In this document: one piece after another, positions 24,546 through 37,536 of the stretch
How positions within the stretch are numbered: position 1 is the first letter of the stretch
Layout: each line of letters opens with the position of its first letter
Source: Mya arenaria
Lineage: Eukaryota; Mollusca; Bivalvia; Myida; Myidae
Direction: 5' to 3'
Assembly (NCBI RefSeq): GCF_026914265.1
Contig: NC_069127.1
Location: forward strand, 19,771,045-19,835,044
DNA: 64,000 nt
Program-made: the position numbers and the translations under genes
Notes under the pieces: generated by a model
Told to the model about the DNA's origin: nothing
Databases searched by the model: none
Seen by the model: the letters and a program-made list of their open reading frames with translations, nothing else

Positions 24546-27086
24546 GGAGTCATCAGCTGGGCACAAAAATCTAAATGTCAAGTTTGAGCGTCATGGTTGC
24601 AGGCATTGACAAGTTATCACACAGACAAGATTTTTTCGTTCAAGGTCACTATGAACTTGACCTTTGACCACATGACCCCTAAAATCATAAGGGGTCATCT
24701 ACAGATCAGACGCAACATCGAATGTAGTTTGAGAGCCATGGGTGCAGGCATTGTCGAGTTATCACTCGAAACATTTTCGCATTCAAGGTCACTGTAAACT
24801 TGACCTTTGACTCGATGACTCATAAAATCAATAATGGTCATCTTCTGGTCAGGCCCAATTCAATGTCAAGTTTGAAGACCATAGGTTCAGGCATTGTTGA
24901 GATATCACAGAAGATTTGTTAATTTTTTTGCGCTAAATGTTACTGTGACCTTGACCTTGGCCCAATGACCACCAAAACCAAGAGGGGTCATCTACTGGTC
25001 AGGCCAACCCATCATGTCAAGTTTGATGACCATAGGTCCAGGAGTTGTCGAGTTTGCTTTCAAGGTCACTGTGACCTTGACCTTTGACCCCTAAAATCAG
25101 TAGGGGTCTTCTACTGGTCAGGCTCAACTTCCAAGTCAAGTTTGAGGGCCATGGGTGCAGGCATGGTTGAGTTATCATTTGGACAACCTTTTATCATTCA
25201 AGGTCACTGTGACCTTGACCTTTGGAACAATGACCCTTAAAGCCAATAGGGGCCATCTACTTGTCAGGCCCAACTTCCATGTCAAGTATGAGGGCCATGG
25301 GTGCAGGCATTGTCGAGTTATCACTCTGACAACCTTTTATCATTAAAGGTCACTGTGACCTTGACCTTTTGCCCGATGACCCCCAAAAACAATAGGGGTC
25401 CTCTACTGGTCAGGCCCAATGTCCATGTCAAGTATGAGGGCCATGTGTGCAGGCATTGTCGAGTTATCACTCGGACAACCTTTTACCATTCAAGGTCACT
25501 GTGAACTTGACATTTAGCCCGATGACACCCAAAAACAAAAGGGGTCGTCTACTGGTCAGCCCAATCTCCATGTCAAGTATGAGGGCCATGGATGCAGGCA
25601 TTGTCATTTTATCACACTGACAACCTTTTACCATTCAAGGTCACTGTGAACTTGACCTTTGGCCCGATGACCCCACCAAAAATAGGGGTTATCTAATGGT
25701 CAGGCCCAACATCCATGTCAAGTATGAGGGCCATGGGTGCAGGCTATGTCGAGTTATCACAAGAACAACTTTTTACCATTCAAGGTCACTGTGATGTTGA
25801 CCTTTGGCCCCGATGACCCCCAAAATCAATACGGGTCATCTACTGGTCAGGCCCAACCTCCCGGTCAAGTATGAGGGCCATAAGTGCAGGCATTGTCAAG
25901 TTATCACTCGGACAACCTTTTACCATTCAAGGTCACTGTTATGTTGACCTTTGGCTCGATGATCCCCAAAAACAATAGGGGTCATCTACTGGTCAGGCTC
26001 AACTTCCATATCAAGTTTGATGACAATAGGTTTAGGCATTGTTGAGTTATCACTCGGACAAGCTTTAAAATTATTTACCATTAAAGGTCACTGTGACCTT
26101 GACCTTTGACCCCTTTAATCAATAGGGGTCATCTACTGGTCTGGCACAACCTTCATGTCAAGTTTGATGACCATACGTCCAGGAATTGTTGAGGTATCAC
26201 TCGGACAAGCTTTGGTCTACCGACGGACCGACCGACCGACCGACATACCGACATGCCTGTGCAAAGCAGTATACCCCTCTTCTTCGACGGGGGGCATAAT
26301 AAGCTTTTTTGATTGGATCATCACAGTCAAATGAATTAAACATGACAATTCATTAAAATAAAAACCAAAACCTATACAGGGTCTATGAAAAACCTACATA
26401 TGGCGCCGTTAGGTGTAATCAAAGGAATATTTTTGTGCATGCATAGTATATTTTGGCATGAATTGTAAAGTCAAATATCGTAGAAACGCATGTACTTCCT
26501 GTTTTGTTGAGCCTAAATATGTGTATTTATACTGGTTAGCTGTTGAATCTTTATATTCTTGTGATTCTATAGTATAATAGATAACAAACAACACTAGATG
26601 TTATGTAAAGTGGTAACATAAATGGTATGCAAAATAGGGTTATTAGTACTGAGTTTTGATCTGGAAGGTTGTATTCGACTCGAGTGGATTTTTGCAGATT
26701 CGGATTTCACGAGGCGGAAGCCGAGTGAAATCAAAATCTGCAAAAATCCACGTCAAACTCTTAATTGGGCACTCGTTAATCGGGCGCTGTACAGAATTCC
26801 CTTTAACAGTAACTTCTTATTTTGTTTAACCAGTATTGCTAAGCGATATCAAATTGTCAAATTCTGGAAACGATAATTTATGTGTTCTTTGTCTTCGGAC
26901 ATCTTTAGACCATACGTGTTAATGATTATTAAGCTTTAAAAAACATCACAAAGTAAACAGAACTACGGAGGACATATGTTTAAAAATCGATACTAAACTA
27001 TTGCTGAAAGTATTGCGATATGTTTAATCTAAGGGAAATTTGAAGGTCAAAGAATCATGACATTGAAACGCATGCGAGTCTCATAG
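24546..27086. repeat. GGTCA-rich satellite unit 2, tandem copy of unit 1
   Basis: The block restarts with GAGTCATCAGCTGG after AACGCATGCGAGTCTCATAG, and the same junction sequence closes it at about 27086. The order of sub-repeats and the flank are the same as in unit 1 with few differences. Unit 2 has one extra sub-repeat pair near 25200-25380. Perfect GGTCActgTGACC palindromes occur at 25064, 25202, 25348 and 26086. Confidence 0.9.
26684..26751. repeat. hairpin-forming inverted repeat, unit 2
   Basis: This is the tandem counterpart of 24139-24205. It has identical arms and a loop differing by about one base. Confidence 0.85.
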
Positions 27087-27089
27087 AAA

Positions 27090-28700
27090 GATCGAACAGC
27101 CTAACTTAAGATATTGAAATTCGACACAGTATAGACACATTTCAGTACTTTTCTAACAAAATTGCCTTTCAAAATAAAGTTTGATAGTATGAATAGTTTT
27201 TTATTTATTATCTTCTGTCAAGATTCACCTGGAAAATGATCAGTTAATGTGTTTATATGATATTAATATATACGAATTCCCAAGCTACAGAAATCGGGCT
27301 ACTGAATGCCCCCAAGTTTATAATTTATCTATAATGAACTGTATTCCAGGCTTTGGAGAATAAAGATCATCGTTATGAACACAAAACACGACTAGTACAT
27401 GCGTAAATGAAAAGAGGAAAAAAATGCAATATATATTTACAAAATACTATGAAAAACATAGAAACAAACGACATTTTTAACAATAATGTATTTGATAATG
27501 ACTTCGAACACACAAGAATCTTATCTTCAAAGCCCCGACACAAAATAAGCTACTCTTATTATAACTTATCTTATTAATCAGATTTATCATCAGAATTAAC
27601 GAATGACACAGATTTCACTCTTATTTTCTAGCATACTTCGGAATGTAAGCCTTTCGTATGTCAATATACTGTGGACTATATTTCTTCTTGGAAGTCGACC
27701 CTCATACATTCCATTTTTCTTATCTGCCGTAATCTAGCCAAGCTTTTAAATACTTTAACAGTCGATTGATATGACTGTACTGTATGCCAATCAACGATAC
27801 CCGATAATCTACAACGTTGACAATGATTCCGTGGATTATTTTAAATCAAATGAGTGCAAATCGTTCACAAATTGACGGCGCGCGAAATGCTAATTCATTT
27901 GATTCTTTTCACGGTATTCAACACATACAGCACAATAAATTTTAATCACAATTGAACTAGCATTGATAAACTATTTACATGGTATCCATGGAATAACTAC
28001 TGCCCACGGTTCTGCAAGAATGAATGATTAAGTATAAAGTGGCTAATTACTTGTTTACTAGTTTTGCATGAACTTAATATTGTCACCAAAAAGCAAACTT
28101 CAGTCACGTAGCGTAGGCAAATTGATCCTTACTCGAATTTCTCATTTTGCCAACGGTGGGTACCGGGGACCTCACTGGATTACAATTTGTAAAAGGACAC
28201 AAAAGAGTGACTTCATTGTCAATATTAGAAATGAAAACAAAAATTCTTTCAAACGCGGTATAAAATAACTTCAACTAGCGACAAATATTGCATCAGAAAA
28301 CATATATATAACATATGCTATAAATGAGTAAGTTCCATACAAATAGGTCTTGCGAGAAAATGACAACTGTATACCAGGCTTTCCAAAGATATTTATATGC
28401 AAAAAAAGCTGATGATAGGACAGGAGGGAAGTTTCCACTTCTATGTTGTAAACGTTTTACACAAACACTAGCACGAAAAGTCTGAAGATATTTGAGGGAA
28501 ACTTGTTTGTTATAACTAAATACAAAGAAATTACAGTAAGTTTTATTGTAAGCTGATTTGTTTAGTTTGTTGCTATAGTTTTGAAGTTAAGGACTTTGGA
28601 CAGGTCTTTAGAATTAAATACGCTACAAACTTAAATTAGATCTATGTCCACATTCTATTATTAGGCATGATTTTCGTAAACATAACCTGAGAAAAGATGC
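27090..28700. other. no gene recognised
   Basis: This is AT-rich DNA with no coding signature or repeat that I can support. Confidence 0.4.
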
Positions 28701-28717
28701 ATTTTGATATCAACAAC

Positions 28718-28779
28718 ATCCTCCTCCTCCTCCTCCTCCTTCTCATCATCATCATCATCATCATCATCATCTTCATCAT

Positions 28780-28836
<57 letters not shown>

Positions 28837-28852
28837 TAGCAGCAGCAGCAGC

Positions 28853-28886
<34 letters not shown>

Positions 28887-28960
28887 TCTTCTTCTTCATT
28901 TTCTTTTCTTTCTCTCTCTTCCCCTTCTTCTTCTTCTTCTTCTTCTTCTTCTTCTTTATC
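28718..28960. repeat. compound trinucleotide microsatellite
   Basis: Successive blocks of CTC, ATC, AGC, ACC, ATC and TTC triplets run almost without interruption, then fade into T/C-rich sequence to about 29050. The long homopolymeric reading frames over it (poly-Ser, poly-Ala, poly-Leu and so on) are products of the repeat and not genes. Confidence 0.97.
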
Positions 28961-29099
28961 AATTGCTTTCTTCTTAATTTTCTTTTCCTCTCCCTATTTC
29001 TTTTTTATTCTTCTTTTTCCTGATTATTACTTCTTATTCACCAGACTCATTATCTTCATCTTCTTTCTTGTTCGTCCTGCTTCTCTATCTCTCCCCGAC

Positions 29100-29345
29100 T
29101 TAAATGAATCTACAAGGCAAGCCCAGCGCCGTAGCCAACAACATAACGAAGACCTACACGTTCACATGTGAAAAGGCACTAAAGGTTATGATGAATAAGA
29201 TCATAAACATAATAGACAGACAACACAAGTACACGCGTTCCTCTTTATTTTATGTTGCATGGTATGTGGTTGCCGACTTGGAACGATCAGCAGAATATAA
29301 TTTTCACTCGATAGACCCAAACCACAAGGAAAAACACATAAGCTG
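29100..29345. repeat. diverged dispersed repeat copy
   Basis: CTACAAGGCAAGCCCAG near 29111 and GCCGACTTGGAACGATCAGC near 29271 match landmarks of the 17.9 kb family. The short open frame here is therefore probably repeat-derived. Confidence 0.5.
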
Positions 29346-29399
29346 GTCTTTCTTCGAAACAAATGCAAAAGGAGATGTTATTTTGTAATAAATTATATT

Positions 29400-31945
29400 T
29401 ATCATGGATATATAAGATGTCGTGGTATTTGAATGGTCTTATATTGTTATTGCTGTTTCGTATATTGTTGCATATTAAGCATATGTTAATTTTTCAACCC
29501 AAGAGAACCCCATGCTGTTATAAAGAAAATGCTCTATAATAATAATTTATTATATGACTGAATTTGATTTTGCATTTGAAACCATTTATGTTATTGTTTT
29601 TAAAATAATAACAATGATTAAGTTGGCAGTTTTCAGAATTTCGTTTTTAATAGTAACAGGTAATGCTAATACTTGATCTCATGTTTGTAATCTTACCGAG
29701 CCAACATTGTCGTAAACAGTTTATAAACATTCACTTCCGCGCGTATTACAGTTGTAAACTCATGTATTAAGACTGAAACTACTTTTAAAAGCAAAATAAA
29801 GCAAACGTTGACGTTTAAGGCAATGAGAAATGCTTTAGACTTTGATAACTGTATTTAAGGAGGTTCAAGACAATGCCGGCCATTATCTAAATATATTGTT
29901 AATATTTATTTGAAGTGTGTGTAGATCATGTCAATTTAGGCCAACACTGACACCTTTTCCCCGCACGAGCCACTTTTGACAAATCGGTCAAGGTAAGTCG
30001 TACGTCATCGACATATAGAGAGTCAAGATCGAACCCTCTTTTTTTCTACGCGAGCCATTTCATTGGTTTCAAATCAAACCTTAATTCATTACCATTCAAT
30101 CATTTATCTCATTGAAAGTTTTGTAAGCAGCGCATCTAGTTTAAGCCAGTTTGGGCGGATTGTATTGTATAAAAGCAGTTTTCAATGAATTCAATGAATG
30201 CGTATTCTTATGTGTAGTAAAGCGAATGATTGATCAATATAAGATCTATTATACCACTTATTGTGTCCTTGATGACGTTCGTTTAGTAGTACATAACCCT
30301 ACAGTGTTTGTATAAGCTGCTTGATATTCCCACTTTCATGTTGGTATATTGAAAATAAAACTGATGATGTCATTTAGATGTTTGCATATTTTGATGTTCA
30401 TTATATGGTTGTGTATTGACTTTCCTTATTTAAGAGACAACATATTTCATGAGCCGATCATTTTTGTTTTTGTATTGACTTTTAACAACAACATTTCGTT
30501 GATTCATGTTGTTTTGTAGTGTTTGTACGCTCTATTTTTATTGTTTAGAGGTTGGGTTATGATATTGTGTCTCTAAACAAAGTTATACCTTTGAACCATT
30601 GACATCAGATTGTGTTCCGGTATCATCAATTTTAATTGCAGGAGATAAACGCGGGTCTGTTATACAGTAATATAGGATATAATGTATTAGCCATTAATGG
30701 TATTTTAATAATCAAATCGCTAGAGTTGTTACTCTTCTGATTCTGTGTAAAAAAATAAGTTGCTCTTTTGTAACTTTGCTGAGAATATCGAAGAAGTACG
30801 TAGCAATATATTTATAATACAAGTGTGTTAATTAACTTTTTTATCAAAACTAAAAAGTGTTTACAACAGCTCTTTATGCAAAACATATATTCATATTATA
30901 ATAATAAATTATATACGTTTAATATCATACACACTTATTTTAAACAATTCAATGTATCATTGATTAGACAAAGTTTGCATACAATCATCAAAAAACACAG
31001 GCAGAGGTTTAATCCTCATTCCTTAACACAGTCCACTGTTTTATTGATACACATGAAAAGCGGAATGTTGTGGACCGATATCATCAATATAACATGATCT
31101 TAAAATGCGTTTGCAAAAGTTTTGCGATAAGTGTGTTTCATTGTTTTGTATAATCGGTCTCGTGTCTATTCTTCTGAGATTTGTTCTCTGTACATTACTT
31201 CTTTGTAGCTCTGCTGGTACTGATAAAATACTTCATCCACAGGACTGTCATGTGGTCGTTCATTTCTTCATAGTGCGACACAGTGCTACTTTTGTCTATG
31301 TCTTCAAAATGAAAACATTCTTCCTGATGTATTGCTTGTTTATGCTCAGGTTATATATTTGCTGTCGAATGTTTTATCACATTTGGTGCATGAATACAAA
31401 CAGTCTGTGATTGACGATGCACTATTCAAAAACATCGTCAAAATCTGGTAGATTTCTTGCTTTTGTTTTTTTTTTCTTTGTCTGCTTGCGTTTGTCATGC
31501 CTGTTTTCTTGTTGTGCTGATAAAACGGGCTTTTTTTTGCATTTTACTTCCAAATACGTTTCACTTTTAATCTTCTGTTCTGAGAATCTGCTGCAGTTCT
31601 GACAGGGTGTGCAGTTATGAGCCTACGTTCCACCTCTTATTTCAACTTGCAGATAGTTAATGAATGGACTTAACTTTGACTTGGGACTTTCAACTCATCT
31701 AAAATTGAGTCACTTCTAATGTGACACAAACGCAATATTCCCCTATCTTAGTAATACTGCAAATATCAAGAACATCTCACACAGGGGAGACTATCCACTG
31801 TGCAAGCCATATTTCCAAACTCTTGAAAACACAGTTATTTCTCTAGACTAAATCAACCTCTAACGCCAGTGTTCTAAATTTCAAATCAGTTTTCCAAATC
31901 CCCTGTCTATTTTTTTCATTTTACTAAAAAATGCTTCTCGGTCGG
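29400..31945. other. no gene recognised
   Basis: Short hydrophobic open frames near 31105-31600 show no recognisable domain, splice context or compositional change. I read this stretch as intergenic. Confidence 0.4.
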
Positions 31946-31949
31946 TATA

Positions 31950-33700
31950 TTAAATCGATAACTTCATCGTTAAACGCACCATTGTTACACAAAAATGCAC
32001 ATAACGATGACGATTTGCTCTATCGTTAGCCAATTTCGTAATAACCCATAAAAGATTGCAATTGGCGGCATAAACAATCCTTATTGACCACTCAAGTTTC
32101 CTGCGAATGCATATGTACCTGAACAATTCGGATTCCCAAACCTTTATTATATTTTGGTAATTTTGCATTATAAAATGATGCAATCAAATAAACTTGTAAA
32201 TGGCCGAACCTCCAAACAACCATTTGTAAAATACCATAGAATATTCCCCAATCTGAAAACCTTGACAAATAATCAGCCTTGTCATTTTCAGACCTAGGTA
32301 TCAACTCCATTTCAAGTGAAATAGAGTTTGCCATGCAATCCTGGAAAATACAGTACGCAACATCCTGCAATCCTCTTTTCATGGAACTTTAAAGAGCAAT
32401 TGATCGGACACCTTGATTATCAGTATACCATTTAACCATTTGGTGCCTCACAATATTTAACAACGACAACAATGCTCTGACACTGCAACTAACTCACGCT
32501 TTGTTTACCGTTTTATACTTTATTTGACCAGGCGATACCCCATTTACAGTACTAACCTCATACCCTGCAAATTCAATCTTACTTTATCTGAATACACTAC
32601 TTTAATACATATTTACGACTGCTTCAACTTTTTGTTATTTATTAATGTGAACTTTTGATTCCAACAGATTCTACAAAGAAGAAAACAATTGTTCTTAGCT
32701 CTCATCGTCCAAACAAATGTACGAATCCCAATGGCGAACATTCAAAACGTCTGCACTCAAATATATAGTCATTATTTCAGAAATATTCCCATTGACAACG
32801 GCCATCGAAATAAACTGTTTTGCTATACTGGCAACTTTTCTAACAGAAACACGAACCTTTTAATAAGCCAAAACAATCAACTCCCTAATAGTTGAATATG
32901 GTTTACTCAATCTTCGGTTTGGTATAGAAATGGTACCTTGCAAAGTATCAAGATCACAGGCCCGAAAATTCCATAGTTTGCACAGGGTTCCATATGAATT
33001 TTGTCGGATTTGGAATGAAGTCGGATTTCAATAAATCATTCTTACTGTGAGTACTCAATCCTATTTCACTGTCATAGGTGCTCGAACAACCAAGGTAATC
33101 GTTGAGAAACATTGCAGCCATTTAACCTTCTCCGCGCCATTTTTTAATCAATGGTTGGCATAACTAGCTAAATTAATAACATGTGGAAGATAATCCGAAT
33201 TGCAAAACCTCAAATCTATACTCAGGATTATCTCCCTTGTCATACCATGAACATCCTAATTTCTTTGTATGAGGATCGTAGATCTGCACAAAATGATAAG
33301 CACTTGTAAGATCGCGCTTTATCATGTAAGATCCTTTCTAAATGAATGCCAATGAAGTTTTCATATCTGACAGACTGCTTCCACAAATGTTTATTAACCT
33401 CTCTTAAATCTAATATCAAACTTTTTACCAGAATTTCGCACTAAAACTGTAAAACGATAACCGCATATGAAGGTTCACTACATTTTTCTATTTAACATCT
33501 AGTATCTAGTAAATTTTGTACTGTCTCAGTAAGAATTTCCGGCTCTGAAATAGTGGACTTGTAACTTTTATAGAAAGATTCTTCTGGCTCCGAGTATAAA
33601 GGAATCGTGCAACCATTGTTTATGATTTCCCTCATAAAATCATAAGTGGCAATGCTTTGCCAAAAATATTAACGATCCTTGAACCTACTCTGAACAATGT
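31950..33700 (-). mobile_element. degenerate DIRS-like retrotransposon (RT and RNase H)
   Basis: Read on the minus strand, pieces in several frames line up in the order of a DIRS/tyrosine-recombinase-type polyprotein. FMREIINNGCTIPLY lies near 33640. LILDLREVNKHLWKQ lies near 33380-33430, followed by KRDLTSAYHFVQI and LGCSWYDKGDN near 33230-33330 (RT palm). MAAMFLNDYLGC lies near 33100, where the catalytic pair appears as FLND and not FLDD. LEMELIPRSENDKADYLSR with FYNAKLPKYN (RNase H and its conserved end) lies at 32100-32330. Several stops and at least one frameshift break it, and no recombinase gene is seen. It is a dead fragment, probably truncated at both ends. Assignment to DIRS is from motif memory. 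Confidence 0.75.
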
Positions 33701-33899
33701 TATATAAGCGGACGTGAAGCCTTGACCGTAACCAGAAACGTTGCTAATGGCGTCCGTAGGGAAGAAAACGACCCCGCCCGCTCCCTCAGGAAACATATTG
33801 TAAAAATAATGCTTGCCTAAGTCCTTGATCACACAGTCACTATAAATACATGCCGTCTTGCCCGCATACGAAAACTGGAATTAACGTACCAGGTTTTCA

Positions 33900-36800
33900 A
33901 TCAGTGTCACAATATATTACAAAACAAAAACCATTTAGGAAACATTATTGACAATACTAATTGTAATAGTCATCCACCTTATCAAACATTAGAACTTCGA
34001 CCAAAACCACAGCGCTTCTTGTTTGCATATATATATATCTATATTTACCAACGACAGCGCCATGCGTTCAATGGTTCTTTCTGAGGTTAATATGGCAATT
34101 GTCTAGTTATTCATCAATTAACAGAACGTTTATGTCCTTAGCTTTAGGTTGAGTTGGACTCGGGAGCGTGGCTAAATTGCAATATGTGTGATACAAAACA
34201 ATTATGGCCAATTGCTTCCTTTGAACTTTTACTTTTTCAAAAGAGTCTAACATCTCACAAATTACTTGGTCTTTGTTGAAGTTTGAATTTAAAAGGTATA
34301 TATTTATCATTACCAATAAAAGATTATAACTTTACATGTACGAAGTAATACAACATGTTAATCTAAACATGAACAGATTTGAATGAAAATCGATGCATTC
34401 ATTTGTCTACAGATCCTGTATCTGTGTGCCATACATGTGTTGTACTTTTGGTTTGGCATTGTGGACGAGTTGCATTGTTGGAAAGAGGAAATAAGAAGCG
34501 TAGACTTATGACTTTAATTAGAACAAGAAATGTGTGCAGTGTAACAATACAGTTTATATGGTATAAAAACTAATTAGTTGGTACGAAATATGCAGAAATG
34601 GACCTTATATCTAGGATGTGCAAAACACATGCAACCATTGGATATGAGCATTATCAAAGTACTCAAACCATGAGTTTTGGTTTGAAAATGGACAGACCGT
34701 ATGTGTTGGTATCATTCATAAGAGTGGCGGACATGTTATAGAAACTGAATACATAAAAAACAGTATAAACATCACATCACTTATAAGCCTTAACACATAA
34801 TTGTTAAACTCTAGGTTGAAACATACGAGTAGAAGACAAAATTAAATTGTGCTTACTTGAAGAGATATAGCCCATACAATTTTGGGTTTTTATAGGTAAA
34901 CCGAAATTGTGGGTAATACAGTCATTAAGAACACCGCATTGACACAGGCACGGTTTAAGGTGAAGAATATGTGGTATTGAGGAGTAAGATGAAGGAATTG
35001 AAAGGTCCAGATTAGCCCATGCTATTCAACGTTCCTCTGAAGTTTCATGCGTGTAAATGTAATACTTTTTGTACTAGATTTTGTATTCATATCGACTTCT
35101 AAATGAAATAAAGGCGCAACCCATATTTATTTATGTAATAAAGTCCACATTAATGTTTTTAAAGCAAAACTGCGATCGCTCGAGTACTTATTATGGCAGA
35201 TTTAAGTTTCGCAAACTCAATTGGCGCATCTTGTCTGTCTCGCGAAACTGTTCAAACTTTAAATTATCTTCTCATTTGTCTTTATCAACTATCGTCGGTA
35301 AAATGAAATCTAAATTGATGCTAATAATATGGTTCTCATTAATCTGAATTTTATTTTAATGTTTAACTCTAGTTTGAATTTATTCTAGTGTAAACAGTTA
35401 ATATTCTGTTTAAAATGTCTTTGTGAGATTACATTTTACCCATCACGGTTGACAGGATGAAAAATCGCAAGACGCATATTACTAAACCAGGTTATTTGAG
35501 TGTTTTAATGACGCTCTTAGTAGGTTTAATCATACGGAAAAGATGATAGAATCTTAACGGAGAAATAAACTTCCTTGTTCTTTGTTGTTGAGCTGGTGAA
35601 GGAATATGCCCTCTTGTGGTTAGTACATTTGTTTTGTCATCTCTTATTACAATTTTAAATTGATTATGATAATACTAATGAATAAAAGTGAACGTCACAT
35701 ACCTCCTTGCTATAATTATAGGGCATCTGTTTTGCATTTAAATATAACGTGTTTTATGAAACTCAAGAAAAATATTATGCATTCTGTCGATTAAATATTT
35801 TGACTTTTGTATGTCAGTAAGAAAGCTTAATAGATATCAAGATATCATTTTTAATAAAAAGACGCAGAACACCAGTAAAAGGACACAAAGACCAATGTGA
35901 AAAACCAAAAACATCGTGTCAAAGCATTACGAGACGACGTTGGTGTAACGCATACATATAACGAATATATGGCTAATTAGTAAAAATGATTAAGCATGTG
36001 TATCGGCGCTTTTACAAAGGGCATGTATATGTGTGGAGAGCCAAGGTATCGCAACCGGATATTTTTGTTTGTATTTCACTCTGTGAATTCTGTGATGTCT
36101 GGATGTATGCATTCACGTCTCAATATTCCCAATCCCCTGTCTCTGTCGGTATAGAAAAAAATCGTTATGCCGCTTAGGGTAAAAAATACAGTGGAAAAAA
36201 CAACAACAAGGACATGCCCTGTAGTCGAAACTCTAAATATAATCCCAGTTCAGGGACACAATGCAAGGACCAATACGACAATGATCTATAGACACACACA
36301 AACCAACATCACATACACAAATACAAACACCAAAAACAAACTTACACCACAGACACAAATATAACACCACTAACAAACCATACACTCAAGCTATAATGCA
36401 ACAAATGGGCGTTGGAATACTATACTATTTAGCTAATTATTAAATTATCAATAAATCTATATTGACATGGTCATTCTGTATTGATATTTTTATTGTGAGC
36501 TTTTAAAGTTTATTTGGTGACCTTTTAACATTGTTTTTAACTTTCAGGACCAAATAGAACCAATCTGTTTCTTTTTGTCCAGCATACAAAATGTGTGAGA
36601 AATATAGGATCTAATTGAACATTTATATGAAACACCAAAAAAAGTCACAGAGTACAGCCAAATAATTAAATACATTTCAATAACAACTCTAAGACAAAAT
36701 AGAAACTTCAGTAATGAAGAAAAAATACATACCCAGCACATGATGTGTAAAGTTTAATATTTACTTTAAGTAATATTACAATCATATCTGCATCAAATCA

Positions 36801-37400
36801 GTATTTTTCAAAACCATGACATGTCAACTAATCATGTGACACAAACAACAATGCTATTTAATAACTTAAAATTATAACAGGTTACATACCACATATTTTA
36901 ATAGCCAAATATGATCTAGATTTTAATGAACTTTTCATTAATATTAAAAAAGAATTCATCATTTTCTGTCATTTTTTACTATTAAACATTAAAAGAAAAT
37001 GATGACAGTTTACAATCTACTTTTACATGTGACTTATCACATGTATACATAATACAATGCTTGAAATCAACATTATTGATACAAGGTGTAAATAAAATTT
37101 AACTATGTAATTTAAAAGCAAAAAGAACATGAAGCGTGCGGAAACGCCCGTCCTTAAAGGGTAAAATTGACGACGTTTTATTATAACAATTAAACACTAT
37201 AAATGGACCCTTAAGTACGGCAGTTTGATGTTGATAAGTTATATCTATTACTTCGTCATTGGTATTCCAACAGTAAGATTTTTCCCAATAGTTCTTCACT
37301 TTATCACGTTTGAAATTGTGTTAATAATAGATGACATAATAATCCATATTACATGCACATTTAAATAAGAGGATATTTATTTCACATTTTTAATGTGGTT
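33900..37400. other. no gene recognised
   Basis: This is AT-rich intergenic or intronic DNA. It may contain 5' introns of the receptor gene starting at 37411, whose upstream exons I could not identify. Confidence 0.4.
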
Positions 37401-37410
37401 CATCTTAAAG

Positions 37411-37536
37411 CGTCTTGTTCCCGTCCCTGTGGACCCTGGTCTGCGTGTAGTGTTACCTGCGGAATTGGGAACCGGGGAAGAACAAACGATCGTGGATGCA
37501 TGGACGTGGATATATGCACCCAGCCGATATGCCCAG
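37411..37536 (+). CDS. TSP1 exon of a receptor-like gene
   Basis: This 126-bp phase 1-1 exon has an acceptor (CATCTTAAAG) and a donor (GTAGGA). It encodes SCSRPCGPWSACSVTCGIGN, then RGRTNDRGC and DVDICTQPICP. It is a compact thrombospondin type 1 repeat with one core Trp, the CSVTCG strand and six to seven cysteines. In the same orientation and compatible phase, Ser/Thr linker, transmembrane and tail exons follow at 40136-42580. I take it as the membrane-proximal extracellular module of that protein. More exons probably lie upstream or in the long intron, unseen. Confidence 0.75.

Noticed and set aside
22126..25504. Open frames across the GGTCA satellite
   Set aside because: The same peptide pieces recur in each unit and there is no splice or domain context. 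They are repeat translations.
28642..29171. Long overlapping open frames of poly-Ser, poly-Ala, poly-Leu and poly-Met on both strands
   Set aside because: They are translations of the trinucleotide microsatellite. Every frame is open because of the repeat.
31105..31602. Consecutive hydrophobic plus-strand frames, possible membrane protein
   Set aside because: There is no homology I recognise and the composition matches background. T-rich DNA gives hydrophobic translations.
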